Assembly: GCA_902554655.1 (NCBI GenBank)
Contig: CACDPE010000001.1
Location: 1 to 64,000, forward strand
Reading direction: 5' to 3'
Source: an uncultured Bacteroidota bacterium
Lineage (GTDB): Bacteria > Bacteroidota > Bacteroidia > Flavobacteriales > Flavobacteriaceae
DNA length: 64,000 bases
This document shows positions 17,987 through 27,199 of this stretch, piece after piece. The position numbers were made by a program, and so were the translations under genes. A model generated the notes under the pieces. It was given only the letters and a program-made list of their open reading frames with translations. It had not been told where the DNA came from and made no database searches. The first letter of the stretch is position 1; each line of letters begins with the position of its first letter.

Positions 17987-18011
17987 ATCGATTAGTTTTA
18001 CGTAAATATAA

Positions 18012-18040
18012 CAAAAAAGCCCCAGAAATGGGGCTTTTGT
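18012..18040 (-). terminator. Intrinsic terminator after tRNA-Phe
   Basis: On the minus strand the repeat ACAAAAGCCCC-atttct-GGGGCTTTTTTGT forms a long stem followed by T residues. It directly abuts the 3' end of tRNA-Phe and so ends that transcript before the lipoprotein gene. Confidence 0.85.
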
Positions 18041-18112
18041 GGTACCTCGCAGAATCGAACTGCGGACACAAGGATTTTCAGTCCTTTGCTCTACCAACTG
18101 AGCTAAGGTACC
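18040..18112 (-). tRNA. tRNA-Phe (anticodon GAA)
   Basis: Read on the minus strand: acceptor stem GGTACCT/AGGTACC, D-arm GCTCAGTTGGTAGAGC, anticodon arm AAGGA-CTGAAAA-TCCTT with GAA, and T-arm CGCAG-TTCGATT-CTGCG. 73 nt including the discriminator A; CCA is not encoded. The supplied ORF reads this tRNA as protein, which is a known artefact. Confidence 0.98.
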
Positions 18113-18131
18113 ATACAATTTTTTGCAGTGG

Positions 18132-18139
18132 CAAATATA
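18132..18139 (-). promoter_or_regulatory. Putative -7 element of tRNA-Phe promoter
   Basis: The minus strand reads TATATTTG, an exact match to the Bacteroidota TAnnTTTG -7 element, about 19 bases before the tRNA 5' end. No clear -33 TTG is seen at the ideal spacing. Confidence 0.55.
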
Positions 18140-18178
18140 ATCCTTTTCAATAATAAATGAAAAATACTCAAACTTATT

Positions 18179-18186
18179 TACTTTTG
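18179..18186 (+). promoter_or_regulatory. Putative -7 element of coaX promoter
   Basis: TACTTTTG matches TAnnTTTG and ends 8 bases before the coaX ATG, implying a very short 5' leader. No convincing -33 element is visible. Confidence 0.45.
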
Positions 18187-18194
18187 CTTTAATA

Positions 18195-18920
18195 ATGAAT
18201 TTACTTGTAGATATTGGAAATACATTAACTAAAATTGCTGTCTCTGATGGTAAATCTATAGTCACAGAATTAAAGTTAAGGTCAATTGATTTGGACTTTA
18301 TCAAAGATATTATAGAGGATAATAACATAAAAAATATTGCAATTTCAAATGTGAGAAAACCAAATCAAAAATTATTTGATTTGTGTAATTCAAAATCAAA
18401 TCTCTACACCTTCAATAAAGAAATTAGATTACCGTTTAATAACCCATATGATGACGGTTTAGTAGGTGAAGATAGATTATCATTAATATTGGGAGCATAC
18501 TCGTTGTACCCACAAGATAATGTTTTAGTAGTTGATCTAGGAACTTGTATCACATATGATATCAAAACCTCTAAAAACGATTATCAAGCAGGTGGAATTT
18601 CACCAGGTTTAGCATTGAGAAAGAAATCTTTATCCTCAGGCACAGTCAATCTAAATGAAATAGATCCTGTATATCCAAAATCAATGATAGCTTCAGATAC
18701 TCACAGTTCTATAAGCATTGGACTACTAATAGGAATTCAATCAGAAATTGAAGGAATGATAAACAGGTATGAAAAAACATATAAAAATTTGAAAGTAATT
18801 GTTACTGGGGGTGACTCAATTTTTTTGTCTGGTAAGTTAAAAAACACCATATTTACAAATTCAAATTTTATATATAGAGGTTTGAATTATCTAATTGAAT
18901 ACAACCAAGTAAATGAATAG
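18195..18920 (+). CDS. coaX: Type III pantothenate kinase
   Basis: First step of coenzyme A synthesis: phosphorylates pantothenate. An ASKHA-fold protein of 241 residues with the phosphate-binding DIGNTLTK at residues 6-13, DGLVGEDRLSLILGA, and LVVDLGTCITYDI with GGISPG. Type III enzymes are not inhibited by CoA. It overlaps the following barrel gene by 8 bp and probably leads the coaX-barrel-TPR-lptC run. Confidence 0.95.
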   Translation: MNLLVDIGNTLTKIAVSDGKSIVTELKLRSIDLDFIKDIIEDNNIKNIAISNVRKPNQKLFDLCNSKSNLYTFNKEIRLPFNNPYDDGLVGEDRLSLILGAYSLYPQDNVLVVDLGTCITYDIKTSKNDYQAGGISPGLALRKKSLSSGTVNLNEIDPVYPKSMIASDTHSSISIGLLIGIQSEIEGMINRYEKTYKNLKVIVTGGDSIFLSGKLKNTIFTNSNFIYRGLNYLIEYNQVNE

Positions 18921-20163
18921 ATTTTTTTTAATAATCTTTTTTTTCTCACTTTCACTTTCCTCTCAAAAACTAAGTTATTCACCTTATTCATACTTTGGAG
19001 CTGGTGATAAAGGTTTTACATCAACTGCTGAAAACCAAATGATGGGAGGTTTATTGGTATATTATGATAGTACTCATGTAAACCTTAACAATGCAGCATC
19101 GCTTTCCAAATTAAAATTTGTCAATTATAACCTAGGAATTGATATTAAATCTAATTCATTTAAAAATAATTCAATTAACCAAAAATCTACAGCTGCAGGT
19201 TTAAAATATATATCTGTTTCAATACCAACAAAAGTTTTTTCTTTTTCATTTGGATTAAAACCAGACACATCAGTGGGTTATTTTCTTGAAAGTAATGATG
19301 ATACTAAAACGATAGCTGAATTAAATAGGTTTGAGGGTGATGGTGGTATTAATAATGCATTTCTTTCTGTCGGATTTGAAATTTTAAAAAACTGGGGCCT
19401 AGGAATATCTTCATCATATTCATTTGGAAATATAAATCATTACCACTCTAAATTTCTTGAAGATATTGAATTATATACTAAAGTTTCTAACGAATCATCT
19501 CTAAGCGGTTTAAACGTTAGTTTTTCATCTGTTTTTCAAACTAAAATTTCTGAAAAACTTACACTCAAAACCTCATTAAATTATTCTCAAGATTCAAAGT
19601 TAAAATCAAAAAATAATCAATCTATTTCTACTCTTACGCAGGATGGATCATATGGTGGAGATATTGAACAAAGTGACCTTGATGTTTTAGGTTTAAAACA
19701 AACAACATTTTTAATACCAAGTTCAATTAGTTATGGCTTAGGTATAGGTCAAGATAAAAAATGGTTTGTTGGTATGAGTTTGAAAAATCAAAATGGTGGA
19801 GGTTTTGAAAATCAAATAATGAACTTGGATAATGTTGAATTTAAGAGCTCTAAGCTTTATTCTTTTGGAGGTTTTTATTTACCAAAGTATGATTCATTTA
19901 CTAGCTATTTAAATACCATAACTTACAGATTTGGAGTGAGATATGAATCTGGAGGACTTTATGTAAATGGTCATCAGATTAATGATTTTGGTATAAATTT
20001 TGGTTTAAGTTTACCGCTAGCTAATTTATCAAGTGCCAATTTAGGCTTTGAAATTGGTCAGCGCGGAACTAATAATTCTGGACTCATTAAGGAAAATTAT
20101 TTTAGTTTAAAGCTTGGATTTTCGCTAAATGACTTATGGTTTATTAAAAGTCTTTATAATTAA
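18913..20163 (+). CDS. Outer-membrane beta-barrel protein, unknown role
   Basis: A 416-residue exported protein with signal peptide (cleavage after about SLSLSSQ). The mature chain is made of alternating amphipathic strands (VSFSFGLKP, LGISSSYSFG, FGVRYESGGLYVNG, INFGLSLPL) and ends in FSLKLGFSLNDLWFIKSLYN, typical of an outer-membrane barrel. The start PYSYFGAGDKGF...NAASLS is seen in FadL-like lipid or hydrophobe channels of Bacteroidota. Substrate unknown. Its position before lptC hints at an envelope-biogenesis transcript. Confidence 0.7.
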   Translation: MNRFFLIIFFFSLSLSSQKLSYSPYSYFGAGDKGFTSTAENQMMGGLLVYYDSTHVNLNNAASLSKLKFVNYNLGIDIKSNSFKNNSINQKSTAAGLKYISVSIPTKVFSFSFGLKPDTSVGYFLESNDDTKTIAELNRFEGDGGINNAFLSVGFEILKNWGLGISSSYSFGNINHYHSKFLEDIELYTKVSNESSLSGLNVSFSSVFQTKISEKLTLKTSLNYSQDSKLKSKNNQSISTLTQDGSYGGDIEQSDLDVLGLKQTTFLIPSSISYGLGIGQDKKWFVGMSLKNQNGGGFENQIMNLDNVEFKSSKLYSFGGFYLPKYDSFTSYLNTITYRFGVRYESGGLYVNGHQINDFGINFGLSLPLANLSSANLGFEIGQRGTNNSGLIKENYFSLKLGFSLNDLWFIKSLYN

Positions 20164-20166
20164 AAA

Positions 20167-21552
20167 ATGTTTATGAAATATTTTGTTTTAATTTTTTCGA
20201 TTTTTTCAATTAGTTATATTAATGCTCAATCAAGCGATGATTGTATAAGTAATCTATCAATTTTTGCTGAATATTATAAAGTAAAAAATTATGAATCGGC
20301 TTATGAACCTTGGATGAAAGTTAGAAAACAATGTCCAAAAATAAATGCAGCAATATACTCATACGGGAAAAGGATGTTAGAACACTTTATTAAGTCCAGC
20401 GATGGTGATATCAAAATTGCTTATCAAAATGATCTTTTAAGTCTTTACGATGAGTGGTTAATTAATTTTCCAAGTTTGAAGGGAAGAAATATAATTGGTG
20501 AAATTATATCTAACAAAGCCCAAGCAATGCTTGATAATAATCTAGCCTCTAATTCTGAAATATACAATACATTCAATAGTGCCTACGTTCAGGACAGATC
20601 TAGTTTTGATGACCCTAAACCTCTTTACAATTATTTTAAAACTTATTACGAATTATATAAGTCTGGTGAGGGTGATGTAACTCTTTCACTTGTTTTTAAT
20701 AAGTATGAAGACATATCTGAAAGATTTGAAGAAGTTATTGATGGCTATTCTAAGCAGCTGGATATACTACTCAAAAAAGAAGAGTCCGGACAACCTTTAT
20801 CCTCAAGAGAAAAATCAAATAAAAGAGCCTTTGGTATCAACTCAAATGCCTCCTCAATTTATCTAAAAAATTTAAATGCAATAATTGCCAAAGAGTCAAC
20901 ATGTGAAAATTTAATTCCATTGTACAGAAAGAATTTGGAGGAAAACAAGCAAAATCCAATATGGCTAAACAGAGCGGCAAGTAGAATGGATAGTAAGGAT
21001 TGCTCTGATGATCCTCTTTTTGTTGAATTAGTTGAACTACTACATAACTTAAATCCCTCAGCAAACTCAGCATATTATTTAGGTTTGTTAAATGATAAAA
21101 AAGGTAATGAGTCTGAGGCATTAAAATTTTATAATGAATCTATTGATTTAGAAACAGACAATATCAAAAAGGCAAGAATATTATATAAGATTGCTTCAAA
21201 ATATAAAAAAACCAATCAGTATTCTAAATCTCGAAATTATGCAAGGAGAGCTCTAGAATATCAACCCTCTTTGGGAAGTGCTTATCTGCTTATATCAAAT
21301 TTATACGCATTAAGTGCAAATAATTGTGGCAATACTCAATTTGAAAAAAGAGCTGTTTACTGGTTAGCGGCAAAAGAAGCTCGCAAAGCTGCTAATATCG
21401 ATGCTAGTGTAAGAAAAACTGCTATCAGAACTGCAGAAAGTTATGAAGGAAGAGCTCCATCAAAAACTGATATATTTACTGAAGGAAATGCTGGAAAAAT
21501 CATAAAATTTAATTGTTGGATAGGCCTTTCAGTTACTGTACCAAGTTTATAA
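20167..21552 (+). CDS. Exported TPR-repeat protein
   Basis: A 461-residue periplasmic or surface protein: signal peptide to about SYINAQ, then helical repeats. Clear TPR-like units occur in the C-terminal third, e.g. SAYYLGLLNDKKGNESEALKF and KARILYKIASKYKKTNQYSKS. Function unknown; TPR proteins usually scaffold complexes. The stop overlaps the lptC start (TAATG), so translational coupling is likely. A second Met two codons in (20173) could equally be the start. Confidence 0.8.
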   Translation: MFMKYFVLIFSIFSISYINAQSSDDCISNLSIFAEYYKVKNYESAYEPWMKVRKQCPKINAAIYSYGKRMLEHFIKSSDGDIKIAYQNDLLSLYDEWLINFPSLKGRNIIGEIISNKAQAMLDNNLASNSEIYNTFNSAYVQDRSSFDDPKPLYNYFKTYYELYKSGEGDVTLSLVFNKYEDISERFEEVIDGYSKQLDILLKKEESGQPLSSREKSNKRAFGINSNASSIYLKNLNAIIAKESTCENLIPLYRKNLEENKQNPIWLNRAASRMDSKDCSDDPLFVELVELLHNLNPSANSAYYLGLLNDKKGNESEALKFYNESIDLETDNIKKARILYKIASKYKKTNQYSKSRNYARRALEYQPSLGSAYLLISNLYALSANNCGNTQFEKRAVYWLAAKEARKAANIDASVRKTAIRTAESYEGRAPSKTDIFTEGNAGKIIKFNCWIGLSVTVPSL

Positions 21553-22094
21553 TGAATTATAAAATATTTTTATTTATAATTTGTTCTTTATTTATTTTTT
21601 CTTGCGAAAATTATTTTGATGATGTAAAAAAAATAAATTCTAGCGAACTAATCCCAGCAGGCAAAACAAAAAATTTTATTTTAAAATATACTGACTCAGC
21701 AAAACTTAAAGCTGTACTGAAATCACCTTTAAATATTGATTACACTAATCAAAATTTTCCATACTCTGAATTTCCCGAAGGTTTAAATATAGAATTCTTT
21801 GATTTAAAAGAAGGATCTACTAAAGTCTCCTCCAATTATGGTATAGTGTACTACACGACAAAAATTGTAAGTTTAGAGGGTAATGTTATTATTCAGTCTC
21901 CTGATAGTTCTTTTATCAAATCGAATCAAATTTTTTGGGATCCTGAACAGGAATGGCTGTTCACTGAAGAAAAAATTGTTTTCTCAAGTGACGATTACAA
22001 TATAAGAGCTCAAAAAATGGATGCTGATCGTTCATTTAAATTGTTAAAAACAGGTAAATTAGATGGTAGTTTTATATTTGAAGATAAAGAATAG
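21552..22094 (+). CDS. lptC: LPS export protein LptC-like lipoprotein
   Basis: Periplasmic bridge component that passes LPS from the inner-membrane transporter towards the LptA bridge. 180 residues; the N-terminus MNYKIFLFIICSLFIFSC gives a lipid-anchored form. The LptC beta-jellyroll signature is visible: EFPEGLNIEFFD, SNYGIVYYTTKI, LEGNVIIQSPD, SNQIFWDPEQEWLFTEE. The ORF-track start at 21513 is a TTG inside the TPR gene; ATG 21552 is used. The remaining Lpt genes are not in this window. Confidence 0.85.
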   Translation: MNYKIFLFIICSLFIFSCENYFDDVKKINSSELIPAGKTKNFILKYTDSAKLKAVLKSPLNIDYTNQNFPYSEFPEGLNIEFFDLKEGSTKVSSNYGIVYYTTKIVSLEGNVIIQSPDSSFIKSNQIFWDPEQEWLFTEEKIVFSSDDYNIRAQKMDADRSFKLLKTGKLDGSFIFEDKE

Positions 22095-22097
22095 CTT

Positions 22098-22283
22098 ATG
22101 AAATATCCACCAATTTTTGATTATTTATATTTATTTATTGCTGTTTTTATTTTTTGTGACATTGTATTATTTAAAGAATCATTTTCAGGAAATGAAATTT
22201 TAATTTTTTTCGGTTCTATGTCTTTATTTATGTTCTTTTTTAGAAGATATTTTAGAAATAAGTTTGATAAGAGAAATAAATGA
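22098..22283 (+). CDS. Small two-helix membrane protein
   Basis: A 61-residue protein with two hydrophobic segments (about residues 8-25 and 32-48) and a basic tail (RRYFRNKFDKRNK), so probably N-in, C-in. It starts 3 bp after lptC. I do not recognise the family; the tight linkage and clean composition argue that it is real. Confidence 0.65.
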   Translation: MKYPPIFDYLYLFIAVFIFCDIVLFKESFSGNEILIFFGSMSLFMFFFRRYFRNKFDKRNK

Positions 22284-22416
22284 TTTTAAAATATTTTTTT
22301 TATGATAATTATCACCTGCTTTAGTTTTAAATACCTATTTGAGCTAATTATTCTTTGAGTTAATATTTATCTAATTTCCGTGATTATTTGTATTTTCGTC
22401 TACTAAATTTTTAACA

Positions 22417-24528
22417 ATGGCAGTATTAGGTAGTTTAAGAAGAAACTCTTTTGTTTTAATCGCAGTGATTGGTATGGCTTTATTCGCCTTTGTAATCGCT
22501 GGAGTTTTTGATGGTAATTCTTTCCAATCTCAAGATCCTATCGGAAAAGTTAATGGTGAAGTTTTATCACTAAATGACTTTAGATCCAAAGTTGATTTAT
22601 TTCAAAAATCTTATAATTTTAATGACCTACAATCAATTAATACTGCTTGGGATCAAACAGTAAGAAATGAATTACTTAATCAGGAAATTAGTGATTTAGG
22701 TTTAAGTTCAGGAAAAGATCACTTGGAGTACTTCATTTCATCAAACCCTAATTTTTATGAAAATGAAAGGTTTCTAAATGATGCTGGAATATTTGATATG
22801 AGTTTGTTTAGTAATTTTATTTCTGAATTGAAAGACTTTGATCCCCAAGGTTATGCACAATGGAGCTCACAAGAAAATGATTTTAAAAATCAAATCAATA
22901 TTGATTTATATTTAAATATGGTTTCCTCTGGAATTAATTCTAATGTTTTTGAGGGTGAAAAAGAGTTTTTAAAATCTAGTGAATTGGTTGATATTTCATT
23001 TGTTAAAATTCCTTATCAATCAATTGATGATAGCTTGGTTTCTGTTTCAAATTCTGAAATTTCAAAATATATAAAAGATAACCCTAAAGACTTTAAACAA
23101 GAAGAATCTAGAGATATAAAGTACGTTCTTTTTGATGAAAAACCATCTTCTAAAGATGAAAGAGAGTTAAGAGCAAGACTTTCTGAAATGTTAGTTGAAA
23201 AAGAGGAGTATAATCAAGTTTCAAAGCTAAATGAAGTTATTCCAAGTTTTTTAACAACTAAAGAGATAGACTTATATCTAGAGGATAATTCTGATATTCC
23301 ATTTGATACAATCTACAGACCCAAAGGATTTTTCTCGTCCAATCACGGAGAATTAATTTTTAATCTAGATAAAAATAAAACTTATGGACCATATGTAGAT
23401 GGAGAATATTTTAAAGTTACAAAGCTACTTGACAAAAAAAATAACGGTAATGTTAGAGCAAGTCATATATTAATTTCATACGCCGGCGCACAGGGCTCAA
23501 CTTCTCAGATTTCTAGAACCAAAGATGAAGCTAAATTAGAAGCTAATAGAATCTTAAGATTAGTAAGGGCAGATTCTAATAATTTTTCTACTCTCGCACT
23601 TGAAAATTCTGATGGACCGTCAAAAACAAATGGTGGAGATCTTGGGTTTTTTCAGGAAGGTGTTATGACAAAAGCCTTTAATGATTTTGTTTTTAAAAAC
23701 AGAGTAGGTAGAATAGGTGTGGTTGAAACTGAGTTTGGTTTTCATGTAATTAAAATTACTGCTAAAGAAGATTTAGTTAAAGTCGCAACTCTTGCACTGA
23801 GAAATATCCCATCTGAAAAAACAAGTGATTCTATATTCAACATCGCTTCAAAGTTCGAGATTGAACTTTCTAGTAATGGAAATATTGACGAAGTTGCTGA
23901 AAAGTTGAAGTTGGAAATTAAAACTCAAAATAATATTAGTAGGCTTGACCACGACTTACCTAGTTTACCTAACCAAAGAAGACTGGTTCAGTGGTTGTAT
24001 AATGATGAAACAAGCATAAACGATTACCAAAGATTTGATATTTCTAGAGGAGGTTATGTCATTGTTCAGTTGGTAGATAGTAAAGATGAAGGTTTACAAA
24101 GCAATGATATGGCTTTGTTAAACGTACTACCAAAGCTTCAAAACGAAAAAAAGGCAGAGATTATATTCAAAAGAAATAAAGAAAATAATACACTTGAAGA
24201 TTTAGCAAAATCTAATAATGCTCAGATAATCAATGTTGATGCAATTAATAAAAATACGCCTGTAGTATCCCAAGCAGGATATGAACCTGGTTTAATTGGT
24301 AAAGCTTTTTCATTAGAGCTAGGTGAAGAATCTAAATTATTTAGTGGAGAGACTGGTGTATACATGATAAGATTAGATAAAAAAGATATCAGTACTAAAA
24401 AACCAAACTCATTTATATCATTTCAAAACCAACTATCATCTTTATATAGATCTAACATTGATTTTCAAATTGTTGAATCATTAAAAGAATCTGCTAAAAT
24501 TGAGGATAATAGATCTTCTTATTATTAA
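22417..24528 (+). CDS. PpiD-like membrane-anchored peptidyl-prolyl isomerase
   Basis: Periplasmic folding factor of 703 residues. A single N-terminal membrane anchor (SFVLIAVIGMALFAFVIAGVF) follows the PpiD-like MAVLGSLRRN. A SurA/PpiD N-terminal chaperone region leads to one parvulin domain at about residues 345-450: VRASHILISYAG, FSTLALENSDGPS, GGDLGFFQEG, VVETEFGFHVIKI. The C-terminal third resembles a second, degenerate parvulin unit. About 130 bp of AT-rich sequence precedes it, with no confident promoter match. Convergent with the DUF456 gene. Confidence 0.9.
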   Translation: MAVLGSLRRNSFVLIAVIGMALFAFVIAGVFDGNSFQSQDPIGKVNGEVLSLNDFRSKVDLFQKSYNFNDLQSINTAWDQTVRNELLNQEISDLGLSSGKDHLEYFISSNPNFYENERFLNDAGIFDMSLFSNFISELKDFDPQGYAQWSSQENDFKNQINIDLYLNMVSSGINSNVFEGEKEFLKSSELVDISFVKIPYQSIDDSLVSVSNSEISKYIKDNPKDFKQEESRDIKYVLFDEKPSSKDERELRARLSEMLVEKEEYNQVSKLNEVIPSFLTTKEIDLYLEDNSDIPFDTIYRPKGFFSSNHGELIFNLDKNKTYGPYVDGEYFKVTKLLDKKNNGNVRASHILISYAGAQGSTSQISRTKDEAKLEANRILRLVRADSNNFSTLALENSDGPSKTNGGDLGFFQEGVMTKAFNDFVFKNRVGRIGVVETEFGFHVIKITAKEDLVKVATLALRNIPSEKTSDSIFNIASKFEIELSSNGNIDEVAEKLKLEIKTQNNISRLDHDLPSLPNQRRLVQWLYNDETSINDYQRFDISRGGYVIVQLVDSKDEGLQSNDMALLNVLPKLQNEKKAEIIFKRNKENNTLEDLAKSNNAQIINVDAINKNTPVVSQAGYEPGLIGKAFSLELGEESKLFSGETGVYMIRLDKKDISTKKPNSFISFQNQLSSLYRSNIDFQIVESLKESAKIEDNRSSYY

Positions 24529-25010
24529 AAATTTGATATAAAAGAGTACAGGAAATAGAATAAAAAAATTATAGTAATTATAGTTTTAAATACTGTACCT
24601 ACTAAAACTCCAATTAAAGACCCTAATGCAGGTAAAAATGATTTTGTAATATTTTTATTTGATATTATTTCGCCAGTAAATGCACCTATGAAAGGTCCAA
24701 AAATTAAACCTAGTGGACCAATTAAAAATAAACCAAAAATAAGACCAATTGTAGCCCCTAATTGACCTCCTTTAGTTCCTCCAAGTTTTTGAACCCCGAC
24801 AATTGGAATAATATAATCTAGAACTGAAATTGTAATTGCAATTAAAAATGTGGTAAATAGAAACCAAAATGAAAAACTAACATAATTTGTAAAGTTTAGT
24901 GCCAATAAACCAAACCATGATGCAATCGGTCCAGGTAAGATTGGAAGAAAGCTGCCTAGCAATCCTATTAAACATAAAATTAATCCTATAACCGAAAGTA
25001 AAATATCCAT
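24525..25010 (-). CDS. DUF456 membrane protein
   Basis: A 161-residue integral membrane protein with the Gly-rich DUF456 pattern: LCLIGLLGSFLPILPGP near the N-terminus, VQKLGGTKGGQLGATIG in the middle and GPFIGAFTGE towards the end. About five hydrophobic segments. Function unknown. The ORF-track start (25055) is a TTG overlapping the divergent lipoprotein gene; ATG 25010 gives the normal family length. Overlaps ppiD by 4 bp at the 3' ends. Confidence 0.85.
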   Translation of the reverse strand: MDILLSVIGLILCLIGLLGSFLPILPGPIASWFGLLALNFTNYVSFSFWFLFTTFLIAITISVLDYIIPIVGVQKLGGTKGGQLGATIGLIFGLFLIGPLGLIFGPFIGAFTGEIISNKNITKSFLPALGSLIGVLVGTVFKTIITIIFLFYFLYSFISNF

Positions 25011-25047
25011 AGTAATTATTAATACAAATTTTGTAATTTCATATGGG

Positions 25048-25506
25048 ATGAACAATATAAAATTAATTTATATTTTTTTTATTTTAATTAGTGGGTGTCA
25101 ATATAATTCAAATAATCAACCTGATTTAATAATAAATCAAGAAACAAAATGGGCAATTACTGATGAACACCCATCAACAGTAGAATGTGATAAAATAATC
25201 GATAAAAAGAATCGTATTCAATGCTTCAACTCTTATATTTCTGATTTATTTGTGCAAAATATAATGAAGGATTTAGTTCTAGAAAATTCAAATAATAATG
25301 ATACAATTTTTTTTGATTTAACTTTTGATAGTAATGGAAAAATTATTGTTGAAGGTATGACTGGAAATAATGAAATCATTAGTTTAATAGATGATATTAA
25401 AAAAAAAGTTGAAACTTTTCCAAATATTCTTCCTGCTACTAAAACTAATTTAGGAATTGCAGTAAAATCGAAAATTAAATTACCAATAATATTTAAGTCA
25501 GATTAA
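25048..25506 (+). CDS. Small lipoprotein, TonB-C-like
   Basis: A 152-residue lipoprotein (IFFILISGC). Two Cys in the mature part (VECDKII and RIQCFNS) could form a disulfide. The second half (TIFFDLTFDSNGKIIVEG through PNILPATKTNLGIAVKSKIKLPI) has the strand-helix-strand pattern of TonB C-terminal-like domains, which I infer rather than recognise with certainty. The stop overlaps the ruvC start (TAATG). Confidence 0.65.
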   Translation: MNNIKLIYIFFILISGCQYNSNNQPDLIINQETKWAITDEHPSTVECDKIIDKKNRIQCFNSYISDLFVQNIMKDLVLENSNNNDTIFFDLTFDSNGKIIVEGMTGNNEIISLIDDIKKKVETFPNILPATKTNLGIAVKSKIKLPIIFKSD

Positions 25507-26057
25507 TGGAATCAAAAATAATTTTAGGAATTGATCCCGGAACTAATGTAATGGGATATGGAATTATTTCAATTACTGGAGAAAAAGTAAAGCTGATTGA
25601 TTTTAGTGATTTTAGTTTAAAAAAATTAGATAATCATTATTTAAAACTTAAAAATATTTTTTCTTCATTAACTAAAATTATAGATAAATATAATCCAGAT
25701 GAAATTGCTATTGAAGCTCCTTTTTTTGGAAAAAATGTTCAATCTATGCTAAAACTGGGAAGAGCTCAAGGTGTAGCAATGGCTGCTGGACTAATGAAAG
25801 AAATTCCAATAACTGAATACTCACCAAAAAAAATTAAAATGGCTATAACTGGAAATGGAAATGCATCAAAGGAGCAAGTTGCTAAGATGTTACAAAGTAT
25901 TTTAAAATTTAAGGAAATACCTAAAAATTTAGATTCAACAGATGGACTAGCTGTTGCGATGTGTCATTTTTATAATTCAAAAAAAATAAGTTCTCTGGGA
26001 ACAAAATTTTCCAGTTGGGATTCTTATGTAAAAAATAATCCTGAAAAAATTACCTAA
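25506..26057 (+). CDS. ruvC: Holliday junction resolvase RuvC
   Basis: Cuts Holliday junctions during recombination with RuvAB. An RNase-H-fold nuclease of 183 residues: the first catalytic Asp is in GIDPGTNVMGYGI, Glu in EIAIEAPFFGKN, and the C-terminal Asp pair in DSTDGLAVAMCH. Coupled to the preceding lipoprotein by a 1-bp overlap; hemW starts at the next base after the stop. Confidence 0.95.
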   Translation: MESKIILGIDPGTNVMGYGIISITGEKVKLIDFSDFSLKKLDNHYLKLKNIFSSLTKIIDKYNPDEIAIEAPFFGKNVQSMLKLGRAQGVAMAAGLMKEIPITEYSPKKIKMAITGNGNASKEQVAKMLQSILKFKEIPKNLDSTDGLAVAMCHFYNSKKISSLGTKFSSWDSYVKNNPEKIT

Positions 26058-27191
26058 TTGGCTGGTATATATATTCATATTCCTTTTTGTAAGCAAGCTT
26101 GTCACTACTGTAATTTTCATTTTTCTACTAATCTCAAATCAAAAAAAACAATTATTGATTCCATAATAAAAGAAATTAAGCTTAAGTCAAAATTTGAAAA
26201 TGAGGAAATTGAAACAATTTATTTTGGTGGAGGAACCCCAACTCTTTTATCATCATTAGAAACTGAAGCTATCTTAAATTGTATTTATAAATACTATAAA
26301 GTAAAATCAGAATCTGAGATTACGATCGAAGCTAACCCTGATGATATAACAATTGATAGATTAAAATTTTTAAAAAAATTATCATTTAATAGGTTGAGTA
26401 TTGGAGTGCAATCATTTATTGATAGTGAGCTTAAATTGATGAACAGAGCTCACAATTCTAACAAAGCCATTAGATCAGTTGAAGTTTCTAAATCAGTATT
26501 CAATAATATTTCTGTTGATTTATTATATGGTTTGCCTGACTCTAATATTGAGACATTGGATCACAACATTAATATTTTACTAAATTTTGATATTAAACAC
26601 ATTTCATCATATGCTTTAACGTTAGAGCCTAAAACTGCTTTAGAAAAATTTATTAAAAAAGGTCTTGTCGAACTTCCAAATGATGATATTGTTTTTGAAC
26701 AATTCAAGCATGTAAATAAAGAATTAATTAGTAATGATTATATAAATTATGAATTATCAAGTTTTGCAAAAAAAAATTTTTTTTCAAAAAATAATACTGG
26801 TTACTGGTTAAGAAAAAAATATATTGGAATTGGTCCTTCAGCGCACAGTTACAATGGACTTTATAGAAGCTGGAACATCTCAAATAACAAAAAATATATT
26901 GATCAGATTCAATCTGGAAAGTTATTTTATAAAAAGGAAATTCTTACGAAGGTAGATCAATATAATGAATATGTTATGACTGGTTTAAGAACAATGTGGG
27001 GAATCTCTATATATTTTATTGAAAATAAATTTGGTAAAAATTTCAAAAACCATTTTTTAAAATCCATCAAGAAATATATTGAACAAAAGCTCATACATAT
27101 TTCAAATGGTATGTATATAACAACTGACTCTGCTAGATTTCTTGCAGATGGAATTGCTGCAGATTTATTTATAATTGATTTATCAGAATAA
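26058..27191 (+). CDS. hemW: HemW-like radical SAM protein, TTG start
   Basis: Radical-SAM protein of 377 residues, CPO-like family now assigned to heme handling. The 4Fe-4S motif is CKQACHYC near residue 11; IYFGGGTPTLL and IGVQSFIDSEL follow. The heme-motif HNxxYW reads NNTGYW here, so its His is Asn. The start is a TTG directly after the ruvC stop: the family begins MAGIYIHIPFC and no ATG is available until far downstream. It is not the coproporphyrinogen oxidase HemN in the strict sense, since HemN proteins are longer. Confidence 0.9.
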   Translation: MAGIYIHIPFCKQACHYCNFHFSTNLKSKKTIIDSIIKEIKLKSKFENEEIETIYFGGGTPTLLSSLETEAILNCIYKYYKVKSESEITIEANPDDITIDRLKFLKKLSFNRLSIGVQSFIDSELKLMNRAHNSNKAIRSVEVSKSVFNNISVDLLYGLPDSNIETLDHNINILLNFDIKHISSYALTLEPKTALEKFIKKGLVELPNDDIVFEQFKHVNKELISNDYINYELSSFAKKNFFSKNNTGYWLRKKYIGIGPSAHSYNGLYRSWNISNNKKYIDQIQSGKLFYKKEILTKVDQYNEYVMTGLRTMWGISIYFIENKFGKNFKNHFLKSIKKYIEQKLIHISNGMYITTDSARFLADGIAADLFIIDLSE

Positions 27192-27199
27192 ATTAATTT

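Noticed and set aside
17987-18328. N-terminal 114 residues of the minus-strand ORF 17345..18328
   Set aside because: The sequence LAQLVEQRTENPCVRSSI is the translation of tRNA-Phe, a well-known false ORF. The real lipoprotein starts at 17986.
22280-22324. Short ORF with aromatic codons (MILKYFFYDNYHLL) upstream of ppiD, considered as a second leader peptide
   Set aside because: No terminator or alternative pairings follow it and ppiD has no link to amino-acid supply; AT-rich DNA gives Phe/Tyr/Lys codons by chance.
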